DNA from: UBA5972 sp002430125
Lineage (GTDB): Bacteria > Pseudomonadota > Alphaproteobacteria > Rhodobacterales > Rhodobacteraceae
Assembly: GCA_937892915.1 (NCBI GenBank)
Contig: CALBIC010000026.1
Span: forward strand, 1 to 54,149
DNA: 54,149 nucleotides
Reading direction: 5' to 3'
The position numbers and the translations under genes were made by a program. The notes under the pieces are model-generated. The model made no database searches and was not told where the DNA came from. It saw only the letters and a list, made by a program, of their open reading frames with translations. Shown piece after piece: positions 16,783-24,978 of this stretch (within the stretch, counting starts at the first letter, position 1; each line of letters opens with the position of its first letter).

Positions 16783-17159
16783 CCACCCTGCCCGCCCATC
16801 ATAGTTTCAAAAATACTCTGGGGGTGTGGGGGTGAAACCCCGGCCCGACGCGCCGTTCAGGCGTCGTCGGCCGGGCGCAACTGAAACCGGCCGAAGGTCG
16901 TGTTTCAGGCGTGAGAACCTCCTCTAAGTCAGTTTACATCCTCGGCCAAGGAGTCCTCCCGCCGACGCTGCGGGGCTACCGCCCCTCGCGCCGTTTGGGC
17001 CAGGCACCGCTGGCAAACCAGCGGTGAAACTCCCGCCCGCTCAGCGGTGCGGATCATGTTGAGGCAGGATGAGTATTTGTAAAACTATGATGATAAAGCG
17101 TTTTGCGTTTACTTTAAGACGTTTTGCGACGCGATCGAGGTAAAACGCAAACGCTCTAT
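16783..17159. other. Gene-free, hairpin-rich intergenic stretch
   Basis: There is no convincing gene in these 377 bases between acs and the polyamine genes. There are several hairpins: 16829-16841 (GGGG-TGAAA-CCCC), 16842-16872 (outer GGCCCGACG with CGTCGGCC, inner CGCC/GGCG), 16881-16908 (CTGAAAC...GTTTCAG) and 17005-17026 (CACCGCTGG-CAAA-CCAGCGGTG, perfect). The block is framed by a 19-base inverted repeat with two mismatches, CATAGTTTCAAAAATACTC at 16800-16818 and its complement at 17071-17089. It could be a paired terminator block, a small mobile or repeat element, or an RNA gene. Confidence 0.6.
17097..17155 (-). terminator. Probable terminator of the pot operon
   Basis: On the minus strand, AGCGTTTGCGTTTTAC pairs with GTAAACGCAAAACGCT (16 bases each, two single-base bulges) and is followed by TTTATC. 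It begins 4 bases past the potC stop codon. The long loop makes it less canonical than the rplI terminator. Confidence 0.55.
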
Positions 17160-17981
17160 TCAGCGGTTTGCCAAGGCTTCCTGTTCTTGCCGACGCCGCC
17201 GCACTGAGGCGCGTTTGCTGATGATCGACGAGCTGACAACGCCAATGGTGACGATGCCGATCAGGATTGAAGACAGCGCATTGATCTCGGGACTGACGCC
17301 CAATCGGACCTGACTGAAAATCTTCATCGGCAGCGTAGTAGCCGATGGCCCCGAGGCAAAGGAAGCTATCACCAGATCATCCAGCGACAGTGTAAACGCC
17401 AGCAACCAGCCGGAAATCACCGCCGGCGCAATAATCGGCAGCGTCACCGACCGAAACGCGTCCCATGGGCTGCAGCCAAGATCAAGGGCTGCCTCCTCCA
17501 GCGACTGATCAAACGTCACCAATCGCGAGGACACCACAACCGAAACATAGCACATGGTGAATGTTGCATGCGCCAGCACAATCGTCGTTACACCGCGATC
17601 CATGCCGATTGAAATGAACAACAGCAGCAACGACAGGCCGGTAATCACGTCCGGCACCACAAGCGGCGCGTAAATCATCCCGGAAAACAGCGTGCGCCCA
17701 TGAAATCGCCCGGCCCTGACCAGAACATAAGCCGCCATGGTGCCAAGAACTGTGGCGATGGTTGACGAAAACACCCCAACTTTCAGCGTAACAATGGCGG
17801 CGTCCATAAAGGCCTGATCGCGAAACAGCTCGCCATACCACTTGGTCGAAAACCCCGCCCACACTGTTACCAGCTTGGATTCGTTAAAAGAATAAATGAT
17901 CAGAATCAGGATCGGCAGATACAGAAAGGCAAAGCCAATCGTCAGCGAGGTGGCGTTAAACCATGAAAACCGATTATTCAT
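17160..17981 (-). CDS. potC: Spermidine/putrescine ABC transporter permease, PotC/PotI type
   Basis: Inner-membrane permease of the polyamine importer, 273 residues with about six hydrophobic segments. It carries YAPLVVPDVITGLSLLLLFI and the ATPase-contact loop EEAALDLGCSPWDAFRSVTLP. The 'AFTLSLDDLVIASF' segment is typical of PotC/PotI. Its start overlaps the end of potB by 4 bases. It is the last gene of potF-A-B-C. Confidence 0.93.
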   Translation of the reverse strand: MNNRFSWFNATSLTIGFAFLYLPILILIIYSFNESKLVTVWAGFSTKWYGELFRDQAFMDAAIVTLKVGVFSSTIATVLGTMAAYVLVRAGRFHGRTLFSGMIYAPLVVPDVITGLSLLLLFISIGMDRGVTTIVLAHATFTMCYVSVVVSSRLVTFDQSLEEAALDLGCSPWDAFRSVTLPIIAPAVISGWLLAFTLSLDDLVIASFASGPSATTLPMKIFSQVRLGVSPEINALSSILIGIVTIGVVSSSIISKRASVRRRRQEQEALANR

Positions 17982-18874
17982 CGCTCGGCCTCCTGTTGGC
18001 GTTGCTGCTGGCGTTGAAACAACACAATCGGGATGATCAGGATCAGCAGCAGGATCACCGCCACGGCCGAAGCCAGCGGCCAGTCACGGTTGGAAAAGAA
18101 CTCGTCCCACAGGATTTTGCCGATCATCAACGTGCGTGATCCACCCAGCAGGCTTGGGATCACAAATTCGCCGACAACCGGGATAAACACCAGAAAACAA
18201 CCGGCAATCACGCCGGGGCGCGACAGCGGCACGGTGATCAGCCAAAAGGCTTTGATCCGCGAACAGCCCAGATCTTCGGCGGCTTCCAGTAAATCCCCAT
18301 CCAGCTTTTCCAGTGTCGCGTAAATTGGCAGTACCATGAACGGCAGGTAGGTGTACACAATGCCGATATAGACTGCGATCGGGGTGTTCAGAATGACCAA
18401 TGGTTCGTCAATAATCCCGAGCGCCTGCAGCAGCTGGTTAAGATATCCGTTCTGCCCCAGAATGCCGATCCACGCATAAACCCGGATCAGAAACGACGAC
18501 CAGAACGGCAGGATCACCAGCATCATCAGGGTTGGCCGCCATTCTTCGGATGCGTTGGCCATGCCGTAAGCTATTGGATAGCCAACCAACAGTGTCAGCA
18601 CCATCGACAAAAACGCGATCTGCACACTGGAAATATAGGCTTTCCAGTAAAGATTATCCTCGGTCAGATAGACGAAATTCTCAAGGTCAAAGGCCGCAAA
18701 CATCGCCTTGATCCCAGCCCAGCCTTGCGCCAGTTCAAACTTTGGAACGTAAGGTGGAATGGCCAGCGCCGGATCAGACAGCGATATCTTCAGCACAATG
18801 CCAAACGGCACCAAAAACAACAGCAACAACCAGCTGTAAGGGACCGCAATCAGAAAAAGTCGGCGAAAGTTCAT
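17978..18874 (-). CDS. potB: Spermidine/putrescine ABC transporter permease, PotB/PotH type
   Basis: First membrane subunit of the polyamine importer, 298 residues. Typical stretches are LLLFLVPFGIVLKISLSDP near the N-terminus, ILPFWSSFLIRVYAWIGILG, and the contact loop LLEAAEDLGCSRIKAFWLIT followed by VPLSRPGVIAG. The ending EFVIPSLLGGSRTLMIGKIL matches PotB/PotH. It lies 9 bases after the ATPase gene. Confidence 0.93.
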   Translation of the reverse strand: MNFRRLFLIAVPYSWLLLLFLVPFGIVLKISLSDPALAIPPYVPKFELAQGWAGIKAMFAAFDLENFVYLTEDNLYWKAYISSVQIAFLSMVLTLLVGYPIAYGMANASEEWRPTLMMLVILPFWSSFLIRVYAWIGILGQNGYLNQLLQALGIIDEPLVILNTPIAVYIGIVYTYLPFMVLPIYATLEKLDGDLLEAAEDLGCSRIKAFWLITVPLSRPGVIAGCFLVFIPVVGEFVIPSLLGGSRTLMIGKILWDEFFSNRDWPLASAVAVILLLILIIPIVLFQRQQQRQQEAER

Positions 18875-18883
18875 CTGCCCGCC

Positions 18884-20026
18884 CTATTCCGTCAAAACCA
18901 CACCGGCGGTCGCGGTAAATGAGACCCAGACCGGGTCCTCCCACGTAAACGCACGGCGCGCCAAACGCCGGTGATTGGCGACTTGCGCCTTGATCACTTT
19001 GCCGTTTGAAAGCTGAACATGATAGGTCGAGATATTCCCAAGATACCCGATATCAAGCACCCTGCCCGCCACAGCATTCGCTGCATCGGTTGGTTCTTCA
19101 CTGGAAATCGAGACTTTTTCCGGGCGGATTGCCAGACAGCAACTGGCACCAACCGCCAGCAGTTCCGAGGGCGTGGCATTCAGTAACGGCTGCCCCTCGG
19201 CCCATGAAATCTGGCAGGTTTCGCCCTCGGAGGCACTTATTGTGCCCTCAATCAGGTTCACGTCGCCGATGAAATCCGCGACATACCGGTTTGCCGGATG
19301 CTCATAAATCCGCTCGGGCGTTTCGACCTGCACCAATTCACCGTGGTTCATCACCGCAACCCGGCTGGCGACAGTCATCGCCTCTTCCTGATCATGGGTG
19401 ACAATCACAAAGGTCGTACCAAGCTTTTCCTGAATATCCATCAACTCGAACTGGGTTTCTTCGCGCAGCTTGCGGTCAAGGGCTGCCAAAGGCTCGTCCA
19501 GTAACAACAACTTGGGCGCTTTGGCCAAGGCGCGCGCCAGTGCCACACGCTGCCGTTGGCCGCCGGATATCTGGTGCGGCTTACGGCCGCCGAATTTTGA
19601 CAATTGCACCAGCGCCAGCATCTCGTCCACTCGCGCGGCGATCTGGTCTTTTGGCATATCGGATCGTTTCAGCCCGAACGCGATATTTTCGGCGACTGTC
19701 AGATGTGGAAACAGCGCATAAGACTGAAACATCATGTTGACCGGGCGTTTATTCGGCGGCACCCCGATGATATCGCGCCCATCAAGGGTGATTATACCGG
19801 TCGTTGGCGTTTCAAACCCTGCCAGCATCCGCATCAATGTAGTCTTGCCACAGCCCGAGGGGCCGAGCAGAGCAAAGAACTCGCGTTCGTAAATGCTCAG
19901 AGACAGATTTTCAATCGCGACGAACTCGCCGAACTTCTTGGTAACGCCCTCAAAGCGGATCAAGGGGATGGCATCCGGGTCTTTCCACGGTGCAAAAACC
20001 GGGCGTTTTACTGCTTCAAAAGTCAT
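18884..20026 (-). CDS. potA: Spermidine/putrescine ABC transporter ATP-binding protein, PotA/PotG type
   Basis: ATPase subunit of the polyamine importer, 380 residues. Walker A is GPSGCGKTT, the signature SGGQRQRVALARALA, Walker B LLLLDEPLAALD and the H-loop IVTHDQEEAM. A C-terminal TOBE-type regulatory domain follows from about residue 280. I used the ATG at 20026 (preceded by TTTGGGGGAACG); 28 codons upstream lie in the potF-potA hairpin. The order potF-A-B-C on one strand supports one importer. Confidence 0.95.
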   Translation of the reverse strand: MTFEAVKRPVFAPWKDPDAIPLIRFEGVTKKFGEFVAIENLSLSIYEREFFALLGPSGCGKTTLMRMLAGFETPTTGIITLDGRDIIGVPPNKRPVNMMFQSYALFPHLTVAENIAFGLKRSDMPKDQIAARVDEMLALVQLSKFGGRKPHQISGGQRQRVALARALAKAPKLLLLDEPLAALDRKLREETQFELMDIQEKLGTTFVIVTHDQEEAMTVASRVAVMNHGELVQVETPERIYEHPANRYVADFIGDVNLIEGTISASEGETCQISWAEGQPLLNATPSELLAVGASCCLAIRPEKVSISSEEPTDAANAVAGRVLDIGYLGNISTYHVQLSNGKVIKAQVANHRRLARRAFTWEDPVWVSFTATAGVVLTE

Positions 20027-20045
20027 CGTTCCCCCAAAACTGGCG

Positions 20046-20074
20046 CCCCTCCTGCAATCAGCTTGCAGGAGGGG
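20046..20074 (-). terminator. Attenuator-like hairpin between potF and potA
   Basis: CCCCTCCTGCAA and TTGCAGGAGGGG form a perfect 12-bp stem around a 5-base loop. It lies 8 bases past the potF stop and before potA of the same operon. On the minus strand the sequence after the stem soon reaches GTTTTG, so partial termination is possible. Confidence 0.7.
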
Positions 20075-20082
20075 GATTTGTC

Positions 20083-21177
20083 TTAGTTGCCGGTTTTGAT
20101 TCCGGTCCACATCCGGGTGACCAGACGTTGCACTTTTTGGTCATAAGCCGTTGTGCTGTAAAGATTTTTCACTGTCTCGGCTGGGGGATAAATCGCAACG
20201 TCGCCGATCACATCTTCCACCAAAAACTCCTGGCTCGCCTTGTTGCCATTGGCATAGTAAACATAGTTTGACGCGTCTGCGGCGTTATGGGCATCCAGCA
20301 TAAAGTTGATGAACTTATGCGCACCGTCAACGTTTGGGGCATCCGCTGGAATGGCCATCATGTCAAACCACATCAAAGCGCCTTCTTTTGGAATGGAATA
20401 GGCGATTTCAATGCCATTGTTCGCTTCTGCCGCCCGGTCACGCGCTTGCAGCACATCGCCCGACCAGCCAAACGCGACGCAAATTTCACCGTTGGCCAAG
20501 GCGTTGATATATTCCGAGTTGTGATATTTGCGCACGAACGGGCGCACCGCCTCAAGAACCGGGCGTGCTTTTTCCAAAACTGCCGGGTCTTTGCTGTCAG
20601 GATCTTCGCCCAGATAACGCAACGCGGCCGGGATCAATTCGGTTGGTGCATCAAGGAAATGCACGCCACAAGCTGCCAGTTTCTCCATGTTCTTTGGGTC
20701 AAAAACCAAGGCAAGGGAACCAGTTGGTGCGTCGTCGCCCAGAACTTCTTTCACCTTTCCAACATTATAGCCAATACCGGTTGTGCCCCACATATAGTTG
20801 ACCGAATATTCGTTACCTGGGTCATAAATCGCCGTACGTTTGGCGATATCGTCCCAAACATTCACCAGATTTGGCAGTTTTGAACGGTCAAGCTTTTGAA
20901 ATACGCCCGCGGTAATCTGGCGTGACAGGAATGTGCCCGACGGCACCACAACATCATAACCAGTGGAACCGGCCAACAGTTTCGTTTCCAAAACCTCGTT
21001 GCTGTCAAACACATCGTAAATCAACTTGATGCCCGTTTCGGCCTCAAATTTCGTCAATAGCGCCTCATCGATATAGTCAGACCAGTTATAGACCCGAACC
21101 TCTTCGGCCAACGCGGCCGTTGTTAATGCGAGCGTAGCTGCAATCGCGCCAATAAGGTTTTTTGTCGGTGATGTCAT
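20083..21177 (-). CDS. potF: Polyamine ABC transporter substrate-binding protein, PotF/SpuD type
   Basis: Periplasmic polyamine-binding protein, 364 residues. The signal peptide covers about residues 1-24 (cleavage near TTAALA-EE). The mature protein opens VRVYNWSDYIDEALLTKFEA, matching the polyamine-contacting YNWSDYI segment of PotF/SpuD. Later come STGYDVVVPSG and a typical C-terminal helix region. It is first in the pot operon and divergent from the GntR gene. The binding pocket cannot tell putrescine from spermidine by eye. The adjacent aminotransferase and PuuB-like oxidase favour putrescine. Confidence 0.93.
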   Translation of the reverse strand: MTSPTKNLIGAIAATLALTTAALAEEVRVYNWSDYIDEALLTKFEAETGIKLIYDVFDSNEVLETKLLAGSTGYDVVVPSGTFLSRQITAGVFQKLDRSKLPNLVNVWDDIAKRTAIYDPGNEYSVNYMWGTTGIGYNVGKVKEVLGDDAPTGSLALVFDPKNMEKLAACGVHFLDAPTELIPAALRYLGEDPDSKDPAVLEKARPVLEAVRPFVRKYHNSEYINALANGEICVAFGWSGDVLQARDRAAEANNGIEIAYSIPKEGALMWFDMMAIPADAPNVDGAHKFINFMLDAHNAADASNYVYYANGNKASQEFLVEDVIGDVAIYPPAETVKNLYSTTAYDQKVQRLVTRMWTGIKTGN

Positions 21178-21374
21178 AAGATTTCTCCTGTTGAGGTGTT
21201 TTCTGGCACCTGAATATTTACGCGACGAATTTGATCAAAAGTCAGCAGCATTGCAAGCGCGAAGTGAATTCGATAAAATCCGCCATGCGTACATTCGCCC
21301 CTCTAAACGACCCGACTCGTCACATTGAAGCGCGCCGGTGTCTGAAAATACTAACATGTGGACAAAATATTCCA
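21178..21374. promoter_or_regulatory. Divergent promoter region of potF and gntR-type regulator
   Basis: The region between the two divergent genes has TTTGATCAAA at 21230-21239 (within GAATTTGATCAAAA), the same box as those flanking the aminotransferase promoter. It lies about 50 bases upstream of the potF start. GGAGAAAT precedes potF as ribosome-binding site. I see no unambiguous -35/-10 pair. Confidence 0.5.
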
Positions 21375-22028
21375 ATGGCTTCCTTTACTGAAAATATTCC
21401 GGCACATGAAACAGTCTATCGGGCCCTGCGCGATAAGATTTTGTTTGGTGATCTGTCCCCCGGTCAAGCGGTTACAATTCAGGGCCTGGTTGAGGAAATG
21501 CAGGTTTCTATGACCCCGGTGCGCGAAGCGATCCGCCGTTTGTCGGCGGAAGGCGCGCTTGAATTCAAAGGTAATCGCCGCGTGACCGTTCCCGTCATGG
21601 GTCTGCGCCGGTTCACGGAACTGGCCTTTGCGCGCACCGCAATTGAACCGGAACTGGCTGAAACTGCAGCACAAAATATTGACGCGGCGGGAATTGAAAC
21701 CCTGAACAAGATTGACCAGCAGATTGATGCCGCGATCAAATCCGGCGACATCCACGGCTATATGCGCGGTAATTATCTGTTTCACTTTACCCTTTACGGC
21801 CACGCGAATTCACGGGTTCTGCTGCCGATCGCACAGTCCCTTTGGCTGCGTTACGGGCCGATGTCGCGGATCATCTGTGGCCGTTACGGCACCAGCAATC
21901 TGGAGGACCGCCACGAAGAAGCCCTGCAAATGCTGCGTGACGAAAACCCGAAAGGCGTTGCTGACGCGATACGCAAAGATATCACGCAAGGTTTTGAAAT
22001 CGTTCATGAAGGCCTGTTTGATCCGTAA
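21375..22028 (+). CDS. GntR-family regulator with FCD domain (polyamine-responsive?)
   Basis: DNA-binding regulator of 217 residues. The winged helix is at residues 10-75 (YRALRDKILFGDLSPGQAV, VSMTPVREAIRRLSAEGALE). The C-terminal FCD ligand domain has metal-type His residues in YLFHFTLYGHANS and the RHEEAL helix. I used the ATG at 21375; 48 upstream codons in frame lack family sequence. It sits between the pot importer and the catabolic genes, and TTTGATCAAA boxes lie on both sides of it, so it probably represses these operons until a polyamine or product binds. The ligand is inferred. Confidence 0.88.
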   Translation: MASFTENIPAHETVYRALRDKILFGDLSPGQAVTIQGLVEEMQVSMTPVREAIRRLSAEGALEFKGNRRVTVPVMGLRRFTELAFARTAIEPELAETAAQNIDAAGIETLNKIDQQIDAAIKSGDIHGYMRGNYLFHFTLYGHANSRVLLPIAQSLWLRYGPMSRIICGRYGTSNLEDRHEEALQMLRDENPKGVADAIRKDITQGFEIVHEGLFDP

Positions 22029-22067
22029 TTTGATCAAATTCGGTTGACCGCAAACTTTTTGATCATA
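22027..22067 (+). promoter_or_regulatory. Two TTTGATCAAA-type operators before the aminotransferase gene
   Basis: AATTTGATCAAATT, a perfect 14-base palindrome, is at 22027-22040 and overlaps the regulator's stop codon. A second, weaker box TTTGATCATA is at 22058-22067, with centres 29 bases apart. A third copy lies before potF (21230). The repeated placement at both target promoters makes them good candidates for the binding sites of the adjacent FCD regulator. Confidence 0.6.
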
Positions 22068-22117
22068 TTATGGCATAAAACCCAAACCTCAAATCTTCTT
22101 GCTTCAGGATCTTCCCG

Positions 22118-23515
22118 ATGTCCACTTTGTTGAACCACCTCCCCACCGCCGAACTACAAGCCCTTGATGCTGCACATCACGTGCATCCGTTCTCGAATGC
22201 CAGTGCGCTGAACGCCAAAGGAGCGCGGATCATCACCCGCGCCAAGGGCTCGACGATCACCGATTCTGACGGTGTTGAACTGCTGGACGGCATGGCCGGT
22301 TTGTGGTGCGTGAATGTTGGCTATGGCCGCACTGAAATGGGCAAAGCCGCCGCCGCGCAGATGGATCAACTGCCGTATTACAACACTTTCTTTCAAACCT
22401 CGCACCCGCCGGTTATCGCGCTCAGCCAGAAACTGGCGCAATTGACCCCCGGCGATCTGAACCACGTGTTCTATGCTTTGGGTGGTTCTGACGCCAATGA
22501 CACCAATATCCGCATTGTGCGCCATTATTGGGCGGCACTTGGTAAACCTACGAAAAAGACCATCATTTCGCGTCATAACGCCTATCACGGATCGACCATG
22601 GGCGGTGGCTCGCTTGGTGGGATGAAGGCGATCCATGCGCAAGGCGGTTTGCCGATCCCCGATATCACCCATATCGCCCAACCCTATTGGTGGGCCGAAG
22701 GTGGCGACATGGACCCCGAGGCCTTTGGACTGAAGGCCGCGCAGGCGCTGGAAACCGAAATTCTGCGGCTTGGCGAAGAAAACGTCGCTGCCTTTATTGG
22801 CGAGCCTGTGCAAGGTGCCGGTGCGGTGATCATACCGCCTTCGACCTACTGGCCGGAAATTCAGCGCATTTGCGATAAATACGAAATCCTGCTGATCGCT
22901 GACGAAGTGATTACCGGTTTCGGGCGGACAGGAAATTGGTTCGGCTCGCAAACTTACGGTATCCGCCCTGATATCATGACCATCGCCAAGGGGATGAGTT
23001 CCGGCTACGCGCCGATCGGTGCATCGATCTTAACTGATCACGTTGCTGAGGTGATTGGCGCTGCGGGCGAATTCGCGCATGGCTATACTTATTCCGGCCA
23101 TCCGGTATCCTGCGCTGTGGCGCTGGAAAACCTGCGTATCCTCGACGAGGAAGGCATCGTTACGCGCGCGGGCGCAGAAACCGGCCCCTATTTGCAGGAA
23201 CGCTGGGCAACGCTTGGCGATCACCCACTGGTTGGTGAAACCCGTGGCATCGGTATGTTCGCAGCATTGGAAATGACCCCCGACAAAGAAAGCCGCGCCA
23301 ACTTTGCCGCAGGTTTTGGCACGGCCGGTCAGATCTGTCGGGATGCCAGTTTCAACAACGGGTTGATCATGCGCAATGTGCGCGACGCGATGATCGTTTC
23401 CCCGCCGCTGGTGATGACCAAGGCCGAGATTGACGTGTTGATCACCCGCGCCACAGTTGCACTTGACCTGACCTACAAGACACTCAAGGCCGAGGGGCTT
23501 TACAAAGCCAAATGA
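22118..23515 (+). CDS. Class III aminotransferase, putrescine/omega-amine:pyruvate type (SpuC-like)
   Basis: PLP-dependent transaminase of 465 residues, likely moving the terminal amine of putrescine or another omega-amine to pyruvate. The cofactor region is visible: LLIADEVITGFGRTGNWFGS and the Schiff-base Lys in IMTIAKGMSSGYAPIGA (about residue 290). FYALGGSDANDTNIRIV and the N-terminal DGMAGLWCVNVGYGR are typical of the SpuC/omega-transaminase group. It is followed by an FAD oxidase gene after 4 bases and preceded by putative operators. The exact amine is not decided by sequence. Confidence 0.9.
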   Translation: MSTLLNHLPTAELQALDAAHHVHPFSNASALNAKGARIITRAKGSTITDSDGVELLDGMAGLWCVNVGYGRTEMGKAAAAQMDQLPYYNTFFQTSHPPVIALSQKLAQLTPGDLNHVFYALGGSDANDTNIRIVRHYWAALGKPTKKTIISRHNAYHGSTMGGGSLGGMKAIHAQGGLPIPDITHIAQPYWWAEGGDMDPEAFGLKAAQALETEILRLGEENVAAFIGEPVQGAGAVIIPPSTYWPEIQRICDKYEILLIADEVITGFGRTGNWFGSQTYGIRPDIMTIAKGMSSGYAPIGASILTDHVAEVIGAAGEFAHGYTYSGHPVSCAVALENLRILDEEGIVTRAGAETGPYLQERWATLGDHPLVGETRGIGMFAALEMTPDKESRANFAAGFGTAGQICRDASFNNGLIMRNVRDAMIVSPPLVMTKAEIDVLITRATVALDLTYKTLKAEGLYKAK

Positions 23516-23519
23516 CATC

Positions 23520-24821
23520 ATGGACATCCTGACGGTCAACGACCAGCAAGGCCAATATCCGGCGTCGTACTATGCGGCGACGGCGACGCCTTTGGCGCAA
23601 CTGCCTGTCGCAACCGGGCAAATAACCTGTGATGTCTGCGTGATTGGCGGCGGGTTTACCGGGCTTTCAACCGCATTACATCTGGCTGAAAAAGGCCTGG
23701 ATGTGGTGCTGGTCGAGGCACATCGCGTCGGTTGGGGCGCCTCCGGGCGCAATGGCGGGCAGGTTGGCACCGGTCAAAGGCTGGATCAGAACGCGCTGGA
23801 AAAACTTGTCGGCATGACCCGGGCAAAGGCGCTGTGGGATTTATCTTTGGATAGCGTGGCCTTGGTTAAATCCTTGATCGCCGACCATAAAATTGACTGC
23901 GGTTATGTTGATGGCGTGATCCACGCAGATCACCGCGCCCGCTTTGTGCGCGACAGCCATGCCTATGCGCAAAAGCTGCAACAAACCTATGGTTATGACA
24001 AAATCAGCACGCTTGATCGTGCCGAAATCCGTGACCATGTTGGATCAGACGATTACCACGGCGGCACCCTTGATATGGGGGCGGGCCACCTGCACCCGCT
24101 GAACTATGCGCTTGGGCTGGCCGCATCAGCCCTCAAAGCCGGAGTTCGGATATTTGAAAACAGCCGCGTGGTGCAGCTTATCGAAGGCAATCCCGCACAG
24201 GTAAAAACCGCAACGGCCGATATACGTGCAGCGCATGTTATCGTCGGAGCAAACGGTTATTTGGGGCATTTGCACGCCCAACTTGCGCAACGCATCATGC
24301 CGATCAACAATTTCATCGTTGCAACCGAACCCCTGGACGATGCAAACGCACGCGGTCTGATCCGCCACAACCACGCCGTTGCCGACAGCCGCTTTGTCAT
24401 CAACTATTTCCGTTTGTCCCAGGATAACCGGATGTTGTTTGGCGGCGGCGAAAACTACAGTTACAAATTCCCGAGCGATATCAACGCGCTTGTGCGTAAA
24501 CCGATGCTGAATATCTTTCCGCAACTTGCCGACGCGCGAATTGACTATGCTTGGGGTGGCACTTTGGGCATCACCATGACCCGCCTGCCAAGTGTCGTAC
24601 GCATCGGTAACAATATCCTGAGTGCGGGCGGTTTTTCCGGCCACGGCGTCGCTTTGGCCACCCTGTCGGGCAAAATGATGGCCGAGGCGATTACCGGCAA
24701 TCCGGCCAACTTTGACCTGATGGCGCAGATCCCGACGCGCCAGTTTCCCGGCGGCACGTCCTTGCGTTGGCCGCTGTTGGTTCTGGCGATGACTTGGTAC
24801 GCCATGCGCGACCGGTTTTGA
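23520..24821 (+). CDS. FAD-dependent oxidoreductase, PuuB-like (gamma-glutamylputrescine oxidase family)
   Basis: DAO-family flavoenzyme of 433 residues. The dinucleotide fold begins VCVIGGGFTGLSTALHLAEKG, with GASGRNGGQVGTGQ shortly after, a hallmark of PuuB and related amine oxidases. The end ILSAGGFSGHGVALATLSGKM closes the FAD site. It probably oxidises an amine or gamma-glutamyl amine to the aldehyde and peroxide. No gamma-glutamylputrescine synthetase (puuA) or aldehyde dehydrogenase is next to it. A direct amine substrate, or partners elsewhere, must therefore be considered. Confidence 0.85.
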   Translation: MDILTVNDQQGQYPASYYAATATPLAQLPVATGQITCDVCVIGGGFTGLSTALHLAEKGLDVVLVEAHRVGWGASGRNGGQVGTGQRLDQNALEKLVGMTRAKALWDLSLDSVALVKSLIADHKIDCGYVDGVIHADHRARFVRDSHAYAQKLQQTYGYDKISTLDRAEIRDHVGSDDYHGGTLDMGAGHLHPLNYALGLAASALKAGVRIFENSRVVQLIEGNPAQVKTATADIRAAHVIVGANGYLGHLHAQLAQRIMPINNFIVATEPLDDANARGLIRHNHAVADSRFVINYFRLSQDNRMLFGGGENYSYKFPSDINALVRKPMLNIFPQLADARIDYAWGGTLGITMTRLPSVVRIGNNILSAGGFSGHGVALATLSGKMMAEAITGNPANFDLMAQIPTRQFPGGTSLRWPLLVLAMTWYAMRDRF

Positions 24822-24978
24822 CACGCGGCCAAGACCCAGGAAACCTGCACACAAACCAAACACAAACCACTTATACCGCCGTACTAGCGCTTGAAATCCT
24901 CCTCGCGACTGTTCATTCTGCGAAACAAGAGTCGCCCAGCCGAACGGGCCAAACACCCACTGAATTGAAGGGACTGTC

